Below are positions 1 to 8,943 of a stretch of DNA of 64,000 bases, piece by piece (position 1 is the stretch's first letter; each line of letters starts with the position of its first letter). A program made the position numbers and the translations under genes. The notes beneath the pieces were generated by a model. That model saw only the letters and a list, made by a program, of their open reading frames with translations. It ran no database searches and was not told where the DNA came from. The DNA is from Candidatus Liminaster caballi (GTDB lineage Bacteria; Bacteroidota; Bacteroidia; Bacteroidales; UBA3663). The stretch lies in assembly GCA_018065085.1 (NCBI GenBank), contig JAGHUA010000005.1, positions 1 to 64,000 on the forward strand, written 5' to 3'.

Positions 1-149
1 TGTTTTTGAAAAGAAATCCCAGCATCTATAAGTATTGACGATTAAGCTCTATACTTGTACTACTTGCTATTGTTGTTTGATTTCACTCTTTCAAAGATCG
101 TAGCCAAACTAAATATGGTTTTGATGTCCTGTTTTTCGTTTAGCGGGTG

Positions 150-181
150 CAAAGATAGCGGGTTTTTCTGAGTCGTCCAAA
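150..181 (-). promoter_or_regulatory. Leftward Bacteroidetes-type promoter
   Basis: On the minus strand TTTG (178-181) and TATCTTTG (150-157) are 20 bases apart, which is the Bacteroidetes primary-sigma -33/-7 arrangement. It points away from waaA, so it would drive a gene lying before base 1. No gene is visible in 1-149. Confidence 0.55.
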
Positions 182-219
182 TATTTTTGTGACTTTTTTC
201 AAAAAATGCCTAAAAAACA

Positions 220-250
220 GCAAAAATCGGGCAAGAAACCCGATTTTTGC
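220..250 (-). terminator. Intrinsic terminator of the xseB-gltX-waaA operon
   Basis: A perfect 12-bp stem (220-231 with 239-250) closes a 7-base loop. On the minus strand it is followed directly by a T-rich run. It lies 45 bases after the waaA stop codon. Confidence 0.85.
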
Positions 251-295
251 AAATTAGATTTGGCAAAACCACCGTAAACACAAGTGAAAAACGCC

Positions 296-1576
296 TTATT
301 TCTTGAACAATGCTGAGAAAATCATTTCACTCGCACCGCTATTTTCACTGACATAGGCACCGGAATGGGCACCGGAAGTGGTCAAAAACTCTGAATCGGC
401 GATAAATTTATCCATCAGGGCATCATATTGAGCCTGATTTGAAATTGTAAAACCGCCTTTTGCGTCGATAAGGCCGAGCGCCTCACGGAAAGCAGTGTGG
501 TTAGGACCGAAAACAACCGGCATTCCATAGACAGCAGCTTCGAGCGTATTGTGGATTCCGACACCGAAACCGCCACCGATATAAGCCACATCTCCATATT
601 TATATATAGATGAGAGGAAGCCGATGGCATCGATAATCAGACAATCGACCGCCTGAAGTTTATCGAGCAGAGCCTTGACCGCCGATTCGTCGCCGCTTTC
701 GAGCACAGGTTTCATCTCACTGTAGCGCATATAAGGACGCTTGAGTTTTGCGATGATCGACTGGACGTGCTCTTCGTGAATCTCGTGCGGGGCATCGATG
801 AGCTTCATTTCGGGGTGACGGTTAAAATGGTCGATGACAATATCCTCGTCCTTCGGCCACGAACTGCCGGCCACCAAAGTGAAATGATTGCCTCGGAAAG
901 TTTCTGCCCACTGCAGGTTCTTGGCTTGCTGACGGATGGCGATGACGCGGTCGAAACGTGTGTCGCCACAGATGGTCACATTGCGTATGCCGATGCTTTC
1001 AAGCAGAGAGCGCGACTCCTCGTCCTGGACGAAAAGATGCGTAAAGCAGTCGAGCGCAGGGCGAAGCATGCCGCCATACCACTTGAAGAACGCCTGACGC
1101 GGACGGAAAATACCAGAGACGAGATAAGTCGGTATCTGGCGGCGCTTCAGTTCTTCGAGGATATTGCCCCAGAACTCATACTTGACGATGATGGCAATCT
1201 CAGGTTTGACAAGGTCAAGGAACTTGCAGCACTCAGACTTTTTGTCATAAGGCAGATAGCAGATCACATCGGCTCCCTTATAGTTTTTGCGAACCTCATA
1301 GCCGGAAGGGCTGAAGAAAGTCTGGACAATACGATACTCGGGATAGCGCTCATGGAGGGATTCGATGAGAGGACGCCCCTGCTCGAACTCGCCAAGACTT
1401 GCCGCATGGAACCAGATGACCTTCTGACCCGCCAGCGGCTTCATCTTTTCGGCAAGACCGACAGCCCAATCCTTTCGACCATCCTGCATCTGCTTAGCTT
1501 TACGATGACCAAAAGCCGAAGCAATGGCAATGCCTCCGAAATACGCGCGCGTACCTATATTATATAATATATTCAT
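296..1576 (-). CDS. waaA: 3-deoxy-D-manno-octulosonic acid (Kdo) transferase
   Basis: This membrane-associated GT-B enzyme moves Kdo from CMP-Kdo onto lipid A precursor, an essential step of lipopolysaccharide assembly. The 426-residue product matches the usual length. Near residue 57 it carries HAASLGEFEQ, the N-terminal signature with the catalytic Glu. Around residues 330-350 lies GGGFGVGIHNTLEAAVYG, the donor-binding Gly/Glu motif. The N-terminal 20 residues are hydrophobic enough to act as a membrane anchor. It is the last gene of a leftward operon, 12 bases after gltX, and is followed by a strong terminator. The product is certain; mono- versus bifunctional transfer cannot be told from sequence. 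Confidence 0.95.
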   Translation of the reverse strand: MNILYNIGTRAYFGGIAIASAFGHRKAKQMQDGRKDWAVGLAEKMKPLAGQKVIWFHAASLGEFEQGRPLIESLHERYPEYRIVQTFFSPSGYEVRKNYKGADVICYLPYDKKSECCKFLDLVKPEIAIIVKYEFWGNILEELKRRQIPTYLVSGIFRPRQAFFKWYGGMLRPALDCFTHLFVQDEESRSLLESIGIRNVTICGDTRFDRVIAIRQQAKNLQWAETFRGNHFTLVAGSSWPKDEDIVIDHFNRHPEMKLIDAPHEIHEEHVQSIIAKLKRPYMRYSEMKPVLESGDESAVKALLDKLQAVDCLIIDAIGFLSSIYKYGDVAYIGGGFGVGIHNTLEAAVYGMPVVFGPNHTAFREALGLIDAKGGFTISNQAQYDALMDKFIADSEFLTTSGAHSGAYVSENSGASEMIFSALFKK

Positions 1577-1588
1577 TTTTGCCTGAAG

Positions 1589-3151
1589 TTATGCAAGACG
1601 CTCAATGGCAACACGCGCACGGCGAAGCGACTCTTCCTTGCCCAGCTGATCGGTGATAAGGAAAATCTGAGGTCCGCGAGCCTCTCCGACAAGAGTGACA
1701 CGGAAGGCATTCATAACGGCACCGACCTTATATTCCTTCGAAGCAATCCACTCCATAACCTTAGGTTCGAGAGTAGCGCCATTCCAATCTTCCTGAGCCT
1801 CAAGGAAGTCGCAAAGTTCGGCAACCATCTGCGAAGAACTTGGGACAGCAGCACCGGTTTCGGCATTTGTCGAAGCTGGCTTCCACCACTTCTTGAGCGA
1901 CTTCTCTTCATACGCCTCAGGGGCAGCGAAGAAGAAATTACACTGCGCCCAAAGTTCCTTAGGGAGATTGATACGCTCCTTCATCAAACCGACAACGACC
2001 TTAACATACTCATCGTTCTTTGGATCAGCACCATTTTCAACAACCTGCTTCTTCAGTTCATCGACAAGAATCTGCTCATCGCAAACCTGCAGATAGTGGT
2101 GATTGAACCACTGCAGACGCTTCACGTCGAAGTGAGCGCCATTCTTCGAACACTTGCCGAGGTCGAACATACGGATCATCTCGTCCATGGTCATAATGTC
2201 CTGGTCGTTGCCTGGGTTCCAGCCGAGAAGGGCGAGGAAATTGACGACAGCCTCTGGCAGATAACCGCTCTCACGATAGCCGCTGTACGACTTTGGTTCG
2301 CCCGTCTCCTTGTCGATGAAGTTCCACTGGAGAGGGAACACAGGGAATCCGTACTTGTCGCCATCGCGCTTCGAGAGTTTGCCGTTGCCCTCAGGAGCAA
2401 GGAGCAAAGGAAGGTGGGCAAACTGCGGAGCCTCCCAACCGAAAGCACGATAAAGGAGCACATGAAGCGGAGACGATGGCAGCCATTCCTCACCGCGGAT
2501 CACGTGAGTAACCTCCATCAGGTGGTCATCGACAATGTTGGCGAGGTGATAGGTTGGCAGTTCATCGGCACTCTTATAGAGCACCTTATCATCGAGGATC
2601 GACGAGTTGATCTTAACCTCGCCGCGAATCAGGTCATTGACCAGAACGTCCTCGCCAGGTTCAATCAGGAAACGGACAACGTATGGTTCGCCAGCAGCGA
2701 TGAGACGCTGAGCCTCATCCATGCCGAGGGCGATGCTGTTGCGCATCTGACCGCGTGTCGAGGCATCATACTGGAAGTTGGCAGTTTTCTCGCGTGCGGC
2801 ATCGAGCTCTTCCTTGGTGTCGAAGGCATAATAAGCCTTGCCTGCATCGAGCAGCACCTGAACATATTTCTTATAGATCTCGCGACGCTCCGACTGACGG
2901 TATGGGCCATGGTCACCGCCGAACGAAACACCCTCGTCGAAGGTGATGCCGAGCCACTTGAACGACTCGATTATATATTGTTCAGCTCCAGGCACGAAGC
3001 GCTGAGAATCAGTATCTTCGATGCGGAACAGGAGCTTGCCGCCATGCTGACGGGCAAAAAGATAGTTATAAAGACATGTGCGAACGCCGCCGATGTGCAG
3101 CGGACCAGTAGGAGAAGGTGCAAAGCGCACCACAACCGGACGATTTGACAT
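1589..3151 (-). CDS. gltX: Glutamyl-tRNA synthetase
   Basis: Class I aminoacyl-tRNA synthetase that charges tRNA-Glu in the cytoplasm. The N-terminal [11 protein letters not shown] is the HIGH region, and [13 protein letters not shown] is the KMSKS loop. The ATG at 3151 is preferred: the protein then begins [16 protein letters not shown], and the in-frame extension upstream looks like leader sequence. It gives 520 residues, slightly longer than typical GluRS (about 470-500), with the extra sequence in the C-terminal anticodon-binding half. It lies 22 bases after xseB in the same leftward operon. No second GlnRS-like copy is in the window. Confidence 0.95.
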   Translation of the reverse strand: MSNRPVVVRFAPSPTGPLHIGGVRTCLYNYLFARQHGGKLLFRIEDTDSQRFVPGAEQYIIESFKWLGITFDEGVSFGGDHGPYRQSERREIYKKYVQVLLDAGKAYYAFDTKEELDAAREKTANFQYDASTRGQMRNSIALGMDEAQRLIAAGEPYVVRFLIEPGEDVLVNDLIRGEVKINSSILDDKVLYKSADELPTYHLANIVDDHLMEVTHVIRGEEWLPSSPLHVLLYRAFGWEAPQFAHLPLLLAPEGNGKLSKRDGDKYGFPVFPLQWNFIDKETGEPKSYSGYRESGYLPEAVVNFLALLGWNPGNDQDIMTMDEMIRMFDLGKCSKNGAHFDVKRLQWFNHHYLQVCDEQILVDELKKQVVENGADPKNDEYVKVVVGLMKERINLPKELWAQCNFFFAAPEAYEEKSLKKWWKPASTNAETGAAVPSSSQMVAELCDFLEAQEDWNGATLEPKVMEWIASKEYKVGAVMNAFRVTLVGEARGPQIFLITDQLGKEESLRRARVAIERLA

Positions 3152-3173
3152 AATTATTATATAGTTGTTAGTT

Positions 3174-3374
3174 TTATTCGATATCATCGAGCAATTTGAC
3201 AAGCTGCTCGTCAGTCTTGGTTAACTTTTCCTGGCAGAAACGGACCAACTCGGTGGCTCGCAGGGTGAGTTCACAGAGTTTGTCGATTTCGCAGTCGGGA
3301 CGTTGAAGCTGGGCCACCAACTGCTCAAGTTCAGCCATAGCGGCCGTGTATGTGAGTGTTTCTTTCTTAGCCAT
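3174..3374 (-). CDS. xseB: Exodeoxyribonuclease VII small subunit
   Basis: Small helical subunit of exonuclease VII, which degrades single-stranded DNA together with XseA. The 66-residue product has the family core: [16 protein letters not shown], a dipolar stretch, then [14 protein letters not shown]. The ATG at 3374 is chosen over an in-frame TTG four codons upstream. It is the first gene of the leftward operon, close behind a good promoter. The large-subunit gene xseA is not in this window. Confidence 0.9.
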   Translation of the reverse strand: MAKKETLTYTAAMAELEQLVAQLQRPDCEIDKLCELTLRATELVRFCQEKLTKTDEQLVKLLDDIE

Positions 3375-3405
3375 TCTAATAGTCAATTATTGCAGAAATA
3401 TGGTG

Positions 3406-3436
3406 CAAAGATAAAGTTTAAATAGCAATTTTCAAA
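3406..3436 (-). promoter_or_regulatory. Promoter of xseB-gltX-waaA
   Basis: On the minus strand TTTG (3433-3436) and TATCTTTG (3406-3413) are 19 bases apart. The -7 box lies about 30 bases before the xseB start, giving a short leader. Confidence 0.75.
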
Positions 3437-3473
3437 GAAAACGGGCAAGAAAAAGAAAAACAGAGCCTAAAAA

Positions 3474-3505
3474 TTTGGCAGATTGCAAAATAGATTGTAA
3501 CTTTG
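3474..3505 (+). promoter_or_regulatory. Promoter and leader of rpsO
   Basis: TTTG (3474-3477), 20 bases, TAACTTTG (3498-3505). It leaves a leader of about 105 bases before the rpsO ATG at 3619. The leader contains a small palindrome (TGGCT-CGG-AGCCA, about 3528-3540) and a GC-rich first half. S15 represses its own mRNA in several bacteria, so this leader could serve the same purpose here, but no known S15-binding fold was recognised. Confidence 0.75.
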
Positions 3506-3618
3506 CGGCGCTTTTTTGAAGCTAGAATGGCTCGGAGCCACGGCGCTGATCCATCGACTTAATTTGGGAGAGTTCCGGCTCGACCTTTATTATTAACCAA
3601 TTAAAACATTACATTATC

Positions 3619-3888
3619 ATGTACTTGGATTCTGCTAAGAAGGAAGAAATCTTCGCAAAGTACGGTCAGGGTGCTACCGACACAGGTTCACCAGAAGCAC
3701 AGATCGCATTGTTCTCATTCCGTATCGCACACCTCACTGAGCACCTGCGCGCCAACCACAAGGATCACGCTACCAGCCGCTCAATGAAGATGCTCGTAGG
3801 TAAGCGTCGTCGTATGCTCGACTACCTCGCTGCAAAGGACATCAACCGCTATCGTGCTATCGTTAAGGAGCTCGGCCTCCGTCGATAA
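3619..3888 (+). CDS. rpsO: 30S ribosomal protein S15
   Basis: Primary binding protein of the central domain of 16S rRNA. The 89-residue product has the standard length and the conserved features TDTGSPEAQIALFSFRI, LTEHL, KDHATSRSMKMLVGKRRRMLDYL and the RYRAIVKELGLRR tail. It is a single-gene unit with its own promoter and terminator, divergent from xseB. Confidence 0.98.
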   Translation: MYLDSAKKEEIFAKYGQGATDTGSPEAQIALFSFRIAHLTEHLRANHKDHATSRSMKMLVGKRRRMLDYLAAKDINRYRAIVKELGLRR

Positions 3889-3909
3889 TCGATCGTCAGA
3901 TAATGGTTA

Positions 3910-3946
3910 CAGGGTGTGGAAAGCAATTTCCGCACCCTGATTTTTT
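3910..3946 (+). terminator. Intrinsic terminator of rpsO
   Basis: A 13-bp stem (3910-3922 with 3927-3939, one G-U pair) with a GCAA loop is followed by six T residues, 21 bases after the rpsO stop. Confidence 0.9.
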
Positions 3947-3954
3947 ATTTACAC

Positions 3955-4341
3955 AAAACTACAAGATTACTTCTTTACACGAATTACCATGAATTTTCTT
4001 TCTTAACATGAATTTTTCCATGAATTACACATGAATTTCATAAATAATTTTTGAATAATTTATGGTTCATTCGTGATAATTGTTACGCAAGCTCCACGCG
4101 AGCAAGCTCGGAGCGTGTTCAAAATTCTAATTCACGAAATAATTCGCGGATAATTCTCGGTCATTTACGTTTAAAACTCTCGGTTTTTCTTTCACGCGAA
4201 TTGCCGTAAATTGCCCGTGAATTTCATCGTAAATTTCTTTTTCTTTCACATAAATTTCCATGAATTATAATTTTTGAAAAATTCGTGTTCAAAATTCTAA
4301 TTCACGGAATAATTCGCGGAAAATTCTCGGGCATTTACGTT
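3955..4341. repeat. Gene-free AT-rich repeat region with a 58-bp direct repeat
   Basis: No credible gene is present. Short words such as CATGAATT recur throughout. A 58-bp segment at 4114-4171 recurs at 4284-4341 with about three mismatches. Between the rpsO terminator and the first copy lies GCTCCACGCGAGCAAGCTCG (from 4091), which is repeated near 43851. Confidence 0.75.
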
Positions 4342-4378
4342 ATCCCAAAAAACTGTCGTTTGGATTTCCCAAGAGTTA

Positions 4379-4680
4379 GGAAGTGCCAGAGAAACTTTTG
4401 TTTGGACTTCCTAACTCTTGGGAAATGTCAGAGAAACTTTTGTTTGGACTTCCCAACTCTTGGGAAATGCTGGAGAAACTTTCGTTTGGACTTCCCAACT
4501 CTTAGGAAATGCCAGAGAAACTTTTGTTTGGACTTCCCGACTCTTAGGAAATGCCAGAGAAACTTTTGTTTGGACTTCCCGACTCTTAGGAAATGCCAGA
4601 GAAACTTTCGTTGGGACTTCCAAGGTCTTAGGAAATACTAAAGAAACTTTCGTCAGCATTTCCCGACTCTTGGGAAGAGG
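4379..4680. repeat. 42-bp tandem repeat array, about 7 copies
   Basis: Units start at 4379, 4421, 4463, 4505, 4547, 4589 and 4631, a constant 42-bp period with a few substitutions per copy. Each unit contains GGACTTCC and, further on, GGAAATGCC, which nearly pair as an imperfect palindrome. The period is a multiple of three, so several frames stay open on both strands. These are not treated as genes. A related array lies at 41840-42070. Confidence 0.9.
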
Positions 4681-4743
4681 TTTTGCTTGGTTCGCGAGCA
4701 TTCGGTCAAACCATGGATGCGCAGATTTGCGCGCACAGACGAC

Positions 4744-5841
4744 TTACTGACCGGCCTTTAACCTCAGATAATCAGAAGGTGTGCATTTCTCAAATTCGAG
4801 GAATGCGCGACGGAAAGTGCTGTCGCTGCGGAAACCGCTCTGATACGCTACATCCGAGAGATTTAGTTCGTCTTCCGCCGAATCGATCAGCTGCTTGGCA
4901 TGAATGATGCGCAACTGGTTGATATAATCATAGTAAGTGGATTGCTGCGAGGCAAGATACTTGCTGACATACGTGCGGTTAGTGCCAATAATCGCTGACA
5001 GGGTATCAATATTCATCTCATGGTTGAGATAGAGCTTATCCTTCTCAAACTTTTCGCTGAGACGTTCACCGATCCAGTTGAGGTCGCGAGTGCCGGCAGT
5101 TTTTTCAGCGGCATCAGCCTTATGCAACTCTGCGTGATGCGTATCCGGCCAAACCTCGACGTTGCGGCTGTGACGGTCAACATTGGCGGCGAAATAGAAC
5201 ACAAGGCCGACAAAAAACAGATAGGAAATGTCAGCGATGGCATACGAGGCGTAATAATAGACAGCAAAGAATACACACATGTAGATCGCCACAATCAGAA
5301 GCAAACGTTCCACCCATTGCACATCGTGGTTGACAGGATCAGAATAAAGATCGCGCATACGCTTGCGATACTTGCGTTCCTTACGATAGAAGTGCATGAT
5401 CACCACAAAGGCATGGATGACCCAATATGCCACAATGCCATAGGCAACGATAACAATCGGGAAGAATGCATAGAAGACGGTAGCACAGACAGGAACCACT
5501 GCCTGCAGGAGAATGTAGCGTTTGGCAATGCGAGGATACTGCATAATACGGCACAGAAGCAGCTGAATCAGCGGCAGCGATGACAGGGCGCCCAGATCGA
5601 ACGTCACAATGATGTGATCGACCAGATCGCCACGTCCAAAGAGGGGAACGAGCAAAGTCGAAAGAAACGAGAACGACCAGAAAACAATTATATAGCCGGT
5701 CAGGCGCCTGACCGAATAATCCGGCTCGGAGTCAGGGAAGAATGCGCTGCGTTTTGAGAAGAGGAAATAACACCCAAGCAATATCAGAACGCCTCCGCAA
5801 AGGCCACAAAGGGCAAAGTCAAGAAGATAAAAATCTATCAT
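4744..5841 (-). CDS. Membrane-anchored AraC-family transcriptional regulator
   Basis: The N-terminal 230 residues hold about six to seven hydrophobic segments (e.g. residues 8-28, 48-66, 110-145, 185-220). A linker follows, then an AraC-type double helix-turn-helix at about 265-362. The first helix-turn-helix region reads NIDTLSAIIGTNRTYVSKYL, and the second contains the LSDVAYQSGFRSDSTFRRAF signature. Such proteins are thought to sense signals at the membrane and bind DNA directly. It is transcribed away from the fimbrial locus, with 322 bases between the start codons, so control of that locus is plausible but inferred. The signal is unknown. Confidence 0.85.
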   Translation of the reverse strand: MIDFYLLDFALCGLCGGVLILLGCYFLFSKRSAFFPDSEPDYSVRRLTGYIIVFWSFSFLSTLLVPLFGRGDLVDHIIVTFDLGALSSLPLIQLLLCRIMQYPRIAKRYILLQAVVPVCATVFYAFFPIVIVAYGIVAYWVIHAFVVIMHFYRKERKYRKRMRDLYSDPVNHDVQWVERLLLIVAIYMCVFFAVYYYASYAIADISYLFFVGLVFYFAANVDRHSRNVEVWPDTHHAELHKADAAEKTAGTRDLNWIGERLSEKFEKDKLYLNHEMNIDTLSAIIGTNRTYVSKYLASQQSTYYDYINQLRIIHAKQLIDSAEDELNLSDVAYQSGFRSDSTFRRAFLEFEKCTPSDYLRLKAGQ

Positions 5842-6163
5842 TCAGCAAACACGAGAGTTCAAATGGTTTCTATATAACGTTTACGGGTGCAAAGATAATG
5901 TTTTTTCGCGAAAACGTGTGCTAAGACGCATAAAAAAAGAGTTAAATATTATCCAAATTAATAAAAATGTTACAAAAACAACATCCGCATGTATCAAAAT
6001 TAATATCTATAGTCCTCCTTTTACAAATCGGAAATTCACTTTGCATGGCAAGCGCGAAGAGAGCAAAAAAACAAAAAATCACCCCCCCCCGATAGATTTT
6101 TGTCAGTTTGATTTGATTATTTACATAATTATATGTAATTTCGCGGCCACATATCAAACGAAA
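5842..6163. promoter_or_regulatory. Divergent control region between the regulator and the fimbrial locus
   Basis: Leftward, TATCTTTG (minus strand, 5890-5897) fits a -7 box for the AraC gene; no clean TTTG was seen at the right distance. Rightward, TTTG at 6112-6115 and TAATTTCG at 6136-6143 are 20 bases apart, with a start codon at 6164. A run of nine C (6082-6090) lies about 20 bases upstream of the rightward -33 box. The rest is AT-rich without visible genes. Confidence 0.6.
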
Positions 6164-7573
6164 ATGCTCAAACTACTGTCAAATCACTTACGCACTTTGG
6201 GACTTGTCCTCGTTACAGTCCTCAGCATCCTGCCCGCTCAGGATGCCGCTGCTCAGTGTACGACAGACTCAGTTTTCCTCAACGGTTCACATCCGATTAT
6301 CTTCGTCGTCGATAAGACTTTCCTCCGCCCTGAGGAGCAACGCTGGATGGTCGATTCGCTGATCCCGACCCTCATTTCCAGCAGCCCACAGAGTATCATC
6401 CTCGGCCGTTCGACAGCGTCGCCTGAAGGTCCGTTGCCTAACAACCACCGCCTTGCCGTGGGCCGTCATAAGTCCGTGGTCGATTTCCTTGAGTTGAAGG
6501 GCGTCAACACATCGCACATCCGATTTGACATCGTGGACGAGGAGTATGACCTGCTCCTTGAGAAAATGCGTGAGAAGAACGACCCTGATTATGCCAGGGT
6601 GAAGAAGATTGTCGAAAAGGGCAACGGAAACTTCAAGACCATCAAGGCAAACCTCAAGCGAGTGAACAAGGGCCGACTCTGGCGCCGACTCTACAAACAG
6701 TATTATCCGGGACTCCGAGCCGTACGTATCATGGTGTACGACCCGCTGCCGGCCATAACGTTCGAATCATACAAAGCCCAGGTGGCTGACTTCAGTTCAC
6801 TGACTGCCGCCTCAATCCAGCCAAAGATCATCGGCACCGACATGGCATACCAGCCGACACCGCCAAGGCTCTGCCGACGCGAGATGCTATCGGTCAAGAC
6901 CAACCTGCTCGAATGGGTTGCCTACGTGCCGCAATACGGATGGTGTCCGATGCCGAACGTGGCGGTTGAATATTATCCAAAGCACGGACACTTCACCTAC
7001 GGCGCCTCGTTCGACTTCCCATGGTGGATCGGCAACACCCAGAACCACAAGTATTTCGAGTTGAACAACCTTCAGCTTGAAGCCCGATATTATTTCCGCA
7101 ACAGCGACCTCAGCTACAGCGATGCCCAACGGACAAGACCCGCCTTGGGCAAAGCTGCGTTTAAAGGCTGGTACGTTCAGGCCAATGCCCATCTCTTCCT
7201 CTATCAGATCGGATTCAATGCCAAGAAGGGCTGGATTGGCGAGGGCTACGGCGCCGGCATCGGCGGCGGTTACATGCTGCCAATCAGCCGCAGCGAACAC
7301 TGGCGACTGGATTTCGGACTTCAGCTCGGCCTGTTCCGCACCCAGTACGACCCGTTCGTATGGGGCAAACCTATTTACCATGGCGGTGCAATCGACGGCA
7401 ACTATTACTACAACACCGACCGCTACCGCGACAATTTCGTAAAGCGTCAGCACCGATACACATGGCTCGGCCCTACACGTGTCGGCATAACCCTGAGCTA
7501 CGACTTGCTCTATCGCAAGCAGCATAGCAAGCGCCCACGCTTCAGCATGTGGGAGAAAGGAGATGGCCGATGA
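6164..7573 (+). CDS. DUF3575-like outer-membrane protein, first gene of the fimbrial locus
   Basis: The ATG at 6164 is chosen because it begins a clear signal peptide (about residues 1-31, ending in AQDAAAQC). Upstream in-frame sequence has no coding look. Residues about 60-150 include a helix-strand stretch (LAVGRHKSVVDFLELKGV) resembling an OmpA-like peptidoglycan-binding fold. The C-terminal 220 residues look like DUF3575: SVKTNLLEWVA, then PNVAVEYYP and alternating aromatic strands of a small beta-barrel, ending in YDLLYRK. Proteins of this type sit at the head of fimbrial operons in Bacteroidales; a role in anchoring or assembly is inferred. Its stop overlaps the next start (ATGA). Confidence 0.8.
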   Translation: MLKLLSNHLRTLGLVLVTVLSILPAQDAAAQCTTDSVFLNGSHPIIFVVDKTFLRPEEQRWMVDSLIPTLISSSPQSIILGRSTASPEGPLPNNHRLAVGRHKSVVDFLELKGVNTSHIRFDIVDEEYDLLLEKMREKNDPDYARVKKIVEKGNGNFKTIKANLKRVNKGRLWRRLYKQYYPGLRAVRIMVYDPLPAITFESYKAQVADFSSLTAASIQPKIIGTDMAYQPTPPRLCRREMLSVKTNLLEWVAYVPQYGWCPMPNVAVEYYPKHGHFTYGASFDFPWWIGNTQNHKYFELNNLQLEARYYFRNSDLSYSDAQRTRPALGKAAFKGWYVQANAHLFLYQIGFNAKKGWIGEGYGAGIGGGYMLPISRSEHWRLDFGLQLGLFRTQYDPFVWGKPIYHGGAIDGNYYYNTDRYRDNFVKRQHRYTWLGPTRVGITLSYDLLYRKQHSKRPRFSMWEKGDGR

Positions 7574-8796
7574 TGGCTCTTATGAGTAAAATCCGATTGC
7601 TGGCTCTCCTCTTCATCGTCAGCCTTGCCGCGCTCTCGTCTTGCGAACGTGTGCCATTCCTTGAGCTTGTCGATAGGGATAAAGAGATCGAAAGTGAGTT
7701 CTCGACCGACAAGATTGTGCTCGACCTCGAGGTGCTTTGGGAATATGAGCTCTCGTACGACTGGCAGGCCGAATGGATGTATGACTGGGACGAAAAGGAC
7801 GATGAGCTCTTCGGACAGTGGGACATCCAGGAGCCGAGGGTATTCAACATCCGCCGCTATTTCACAGGCGATGACCCTTACAAGCCACACTCCTCCGTGC
7901 TCAAGGACGTGGTGGAAGGCACCCGATTCCAAGCCAAATACAAGTACGGATACTACGACATCCTGGTATGGAACAACGTGAAGACCATCGACGGCGTGCA
8001 GTCGCTCAACTACGACGAGGAATCGACCCTTGAATACGTCACTGCCTACACCAACCAATCGACCACCCACACCGGCGCTCCCGATAAGCACACACGCTCA
8101 AAGGCTCCTGCCATCAAGCCTGGCTACGCGTTCTATCAGCCGGAATTCCTCTTCTCGGGTCACTATGAGGACCTGCATGTGAGTGACGACCCAGCCGACT
8201 ACGACTCGCTTATCGTCGAGACAATGACATGGTATAAGTTCGTGCCTCTCTATCTGACGCCGGTTACCTATATCTATCTCACGCAGGTCATCCTCCACAA
8301 CAACCGAGGACGTATCGCCAACATCGACGGATCAGGCAACCTCACAGGCATGGCGCGTTCAGTGAACCTAAACACCCACATCACGAGCGAGGACGACATC
8401 TCAGTGAACTATCCGATGCGAATGAAACTGGACAAGACCTACATTGACAAAGTGACTGAGGAAACGGAACAGGTCGATGTTATTGGCGGACGAGCCATCA
8501 CCTTCGGACTTACGGGCATCGACCCATTCCAGGTGACACGATCGACGACAAGCTACCAGACCATCCTCGACTCCGACATCCCGAACTTCCTCGAGGTCAA
8601 CATGCAGTTCAACAACGGCGCTGACTCGACATTCGTCTTCGACGTGACCGACCAGGTTAGGGAACGATACAAGGGAGGCGTAATCACAGTCCATCTCAAT
8701 GTCGATGACGTGGAAATCCCAAGCCGAAGCGGCGGTAGCGGTTTCGATGCCACGGTGGTGGATCCTGAGGAAGAAACCCACGAGTTCGAAATGTAA
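7570..8796 (+). CDS. DUF5119-like lipoprotein of the fimbrial locus
   Basis: The start at 7570 is preferred because an AGAAAGGAG-like site precedes it by about 8 bases and it overlaps the upstream TGA. The N-terminus is a lipoprotein signal: a hydrophobic run ending in ALSSC. The mature part is acidic and rich in Trp/Tyr (ELSYDWQAEWMYDWDEKDD), as in the DUF5119 family found beside fimbrillins. It has the Mfa2/FimB-like trait of a lipid-anchored partner coded just upstream of pilin genes. A role as pilus anchor or length regulator is inferred. Confidence 0.75.
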   Translation: MMALMSKIRLLALLFIVSLAALSSCERVPFLELVDRDKEIESEFSTDKIVLDLEVLWEYELSYDWQAEWMYDWDEKDDELFGQWDIQEPRVFNIRRYFTGDDPYKPHSSVLKDVVEGTRFQAKYKYGYYDILVWNNVKTIDGVQSLNYDEESTLEYVTAYTNQSTTHTGAPDKHTRSKAPAIKPGYAFYQPEFLFSGHYEDLHVSDDPADYDSLIVETMTWYKFVPLYLTPVTYIYLTQVILHNNRGRIANIDGSGNLTGMARSVNLNTHITSEDDISVNYPMRMKLDKTYIDKVTEETEQVDVIGGRAITFGLTGIDPFQVTRSTTSYQTILDSDIPNFLEVNMQFNNGADSTFVFDVTDQVRERYKGGVITVHLNVDDVEIPSRSGGSGFDATVVDPEEETHEFEM

Positions 8797-8943
8797 CAGT
8801 CAACAATCATTAATCAATTAATCAATCAAAATAAATCACTAACCATTAAAATCCTATTACTCACAAAACAGAAACAAACAACAAACAAAAATAAACAAAA
8901 CAAACAAAACAACAAACTAATTATTAACCAAACTTTTTTAACT
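8797..8943 (+). other. G-poor leader before the first fimbrillin
   Basis: These 147 bases are almost free of G on the plus strand and rich in AAACA words, so the RNA should be unstructured. No TTTG/TAnnTTTG pair was found, so the fimbrillin is probably co-transcribed with, or processed from, the upstream message. Unstructured A-rich leaders suit strong translation in Bacteroidetes. Confidence 0.5.

Noticed and set aside
2096..3148. 350-codon open frame antisense to gltX
   Set aside because: It mirrors a well-supported essential gene, has no promoter or ribosome site of its own and no recognisable domain.
4379..4680. CRISPR array
   Set aside because: Repeats are directly adjacent with no unique spacers, and there are no cas genes.
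4285..4750. Open frames on both strands across the 42-bp array, with 14-residue peptide repeats
   Set aside because: The period is a multiple of three, so frames stay open by repetition alone in several phases. No start signals, and the predicted peptides are low-complexity.
5842..6163. Invertible promoter as in Bacteroides capsule loci
   Set aside because: No inverted repeats flank the promoter, and no invertase gene is nearby.
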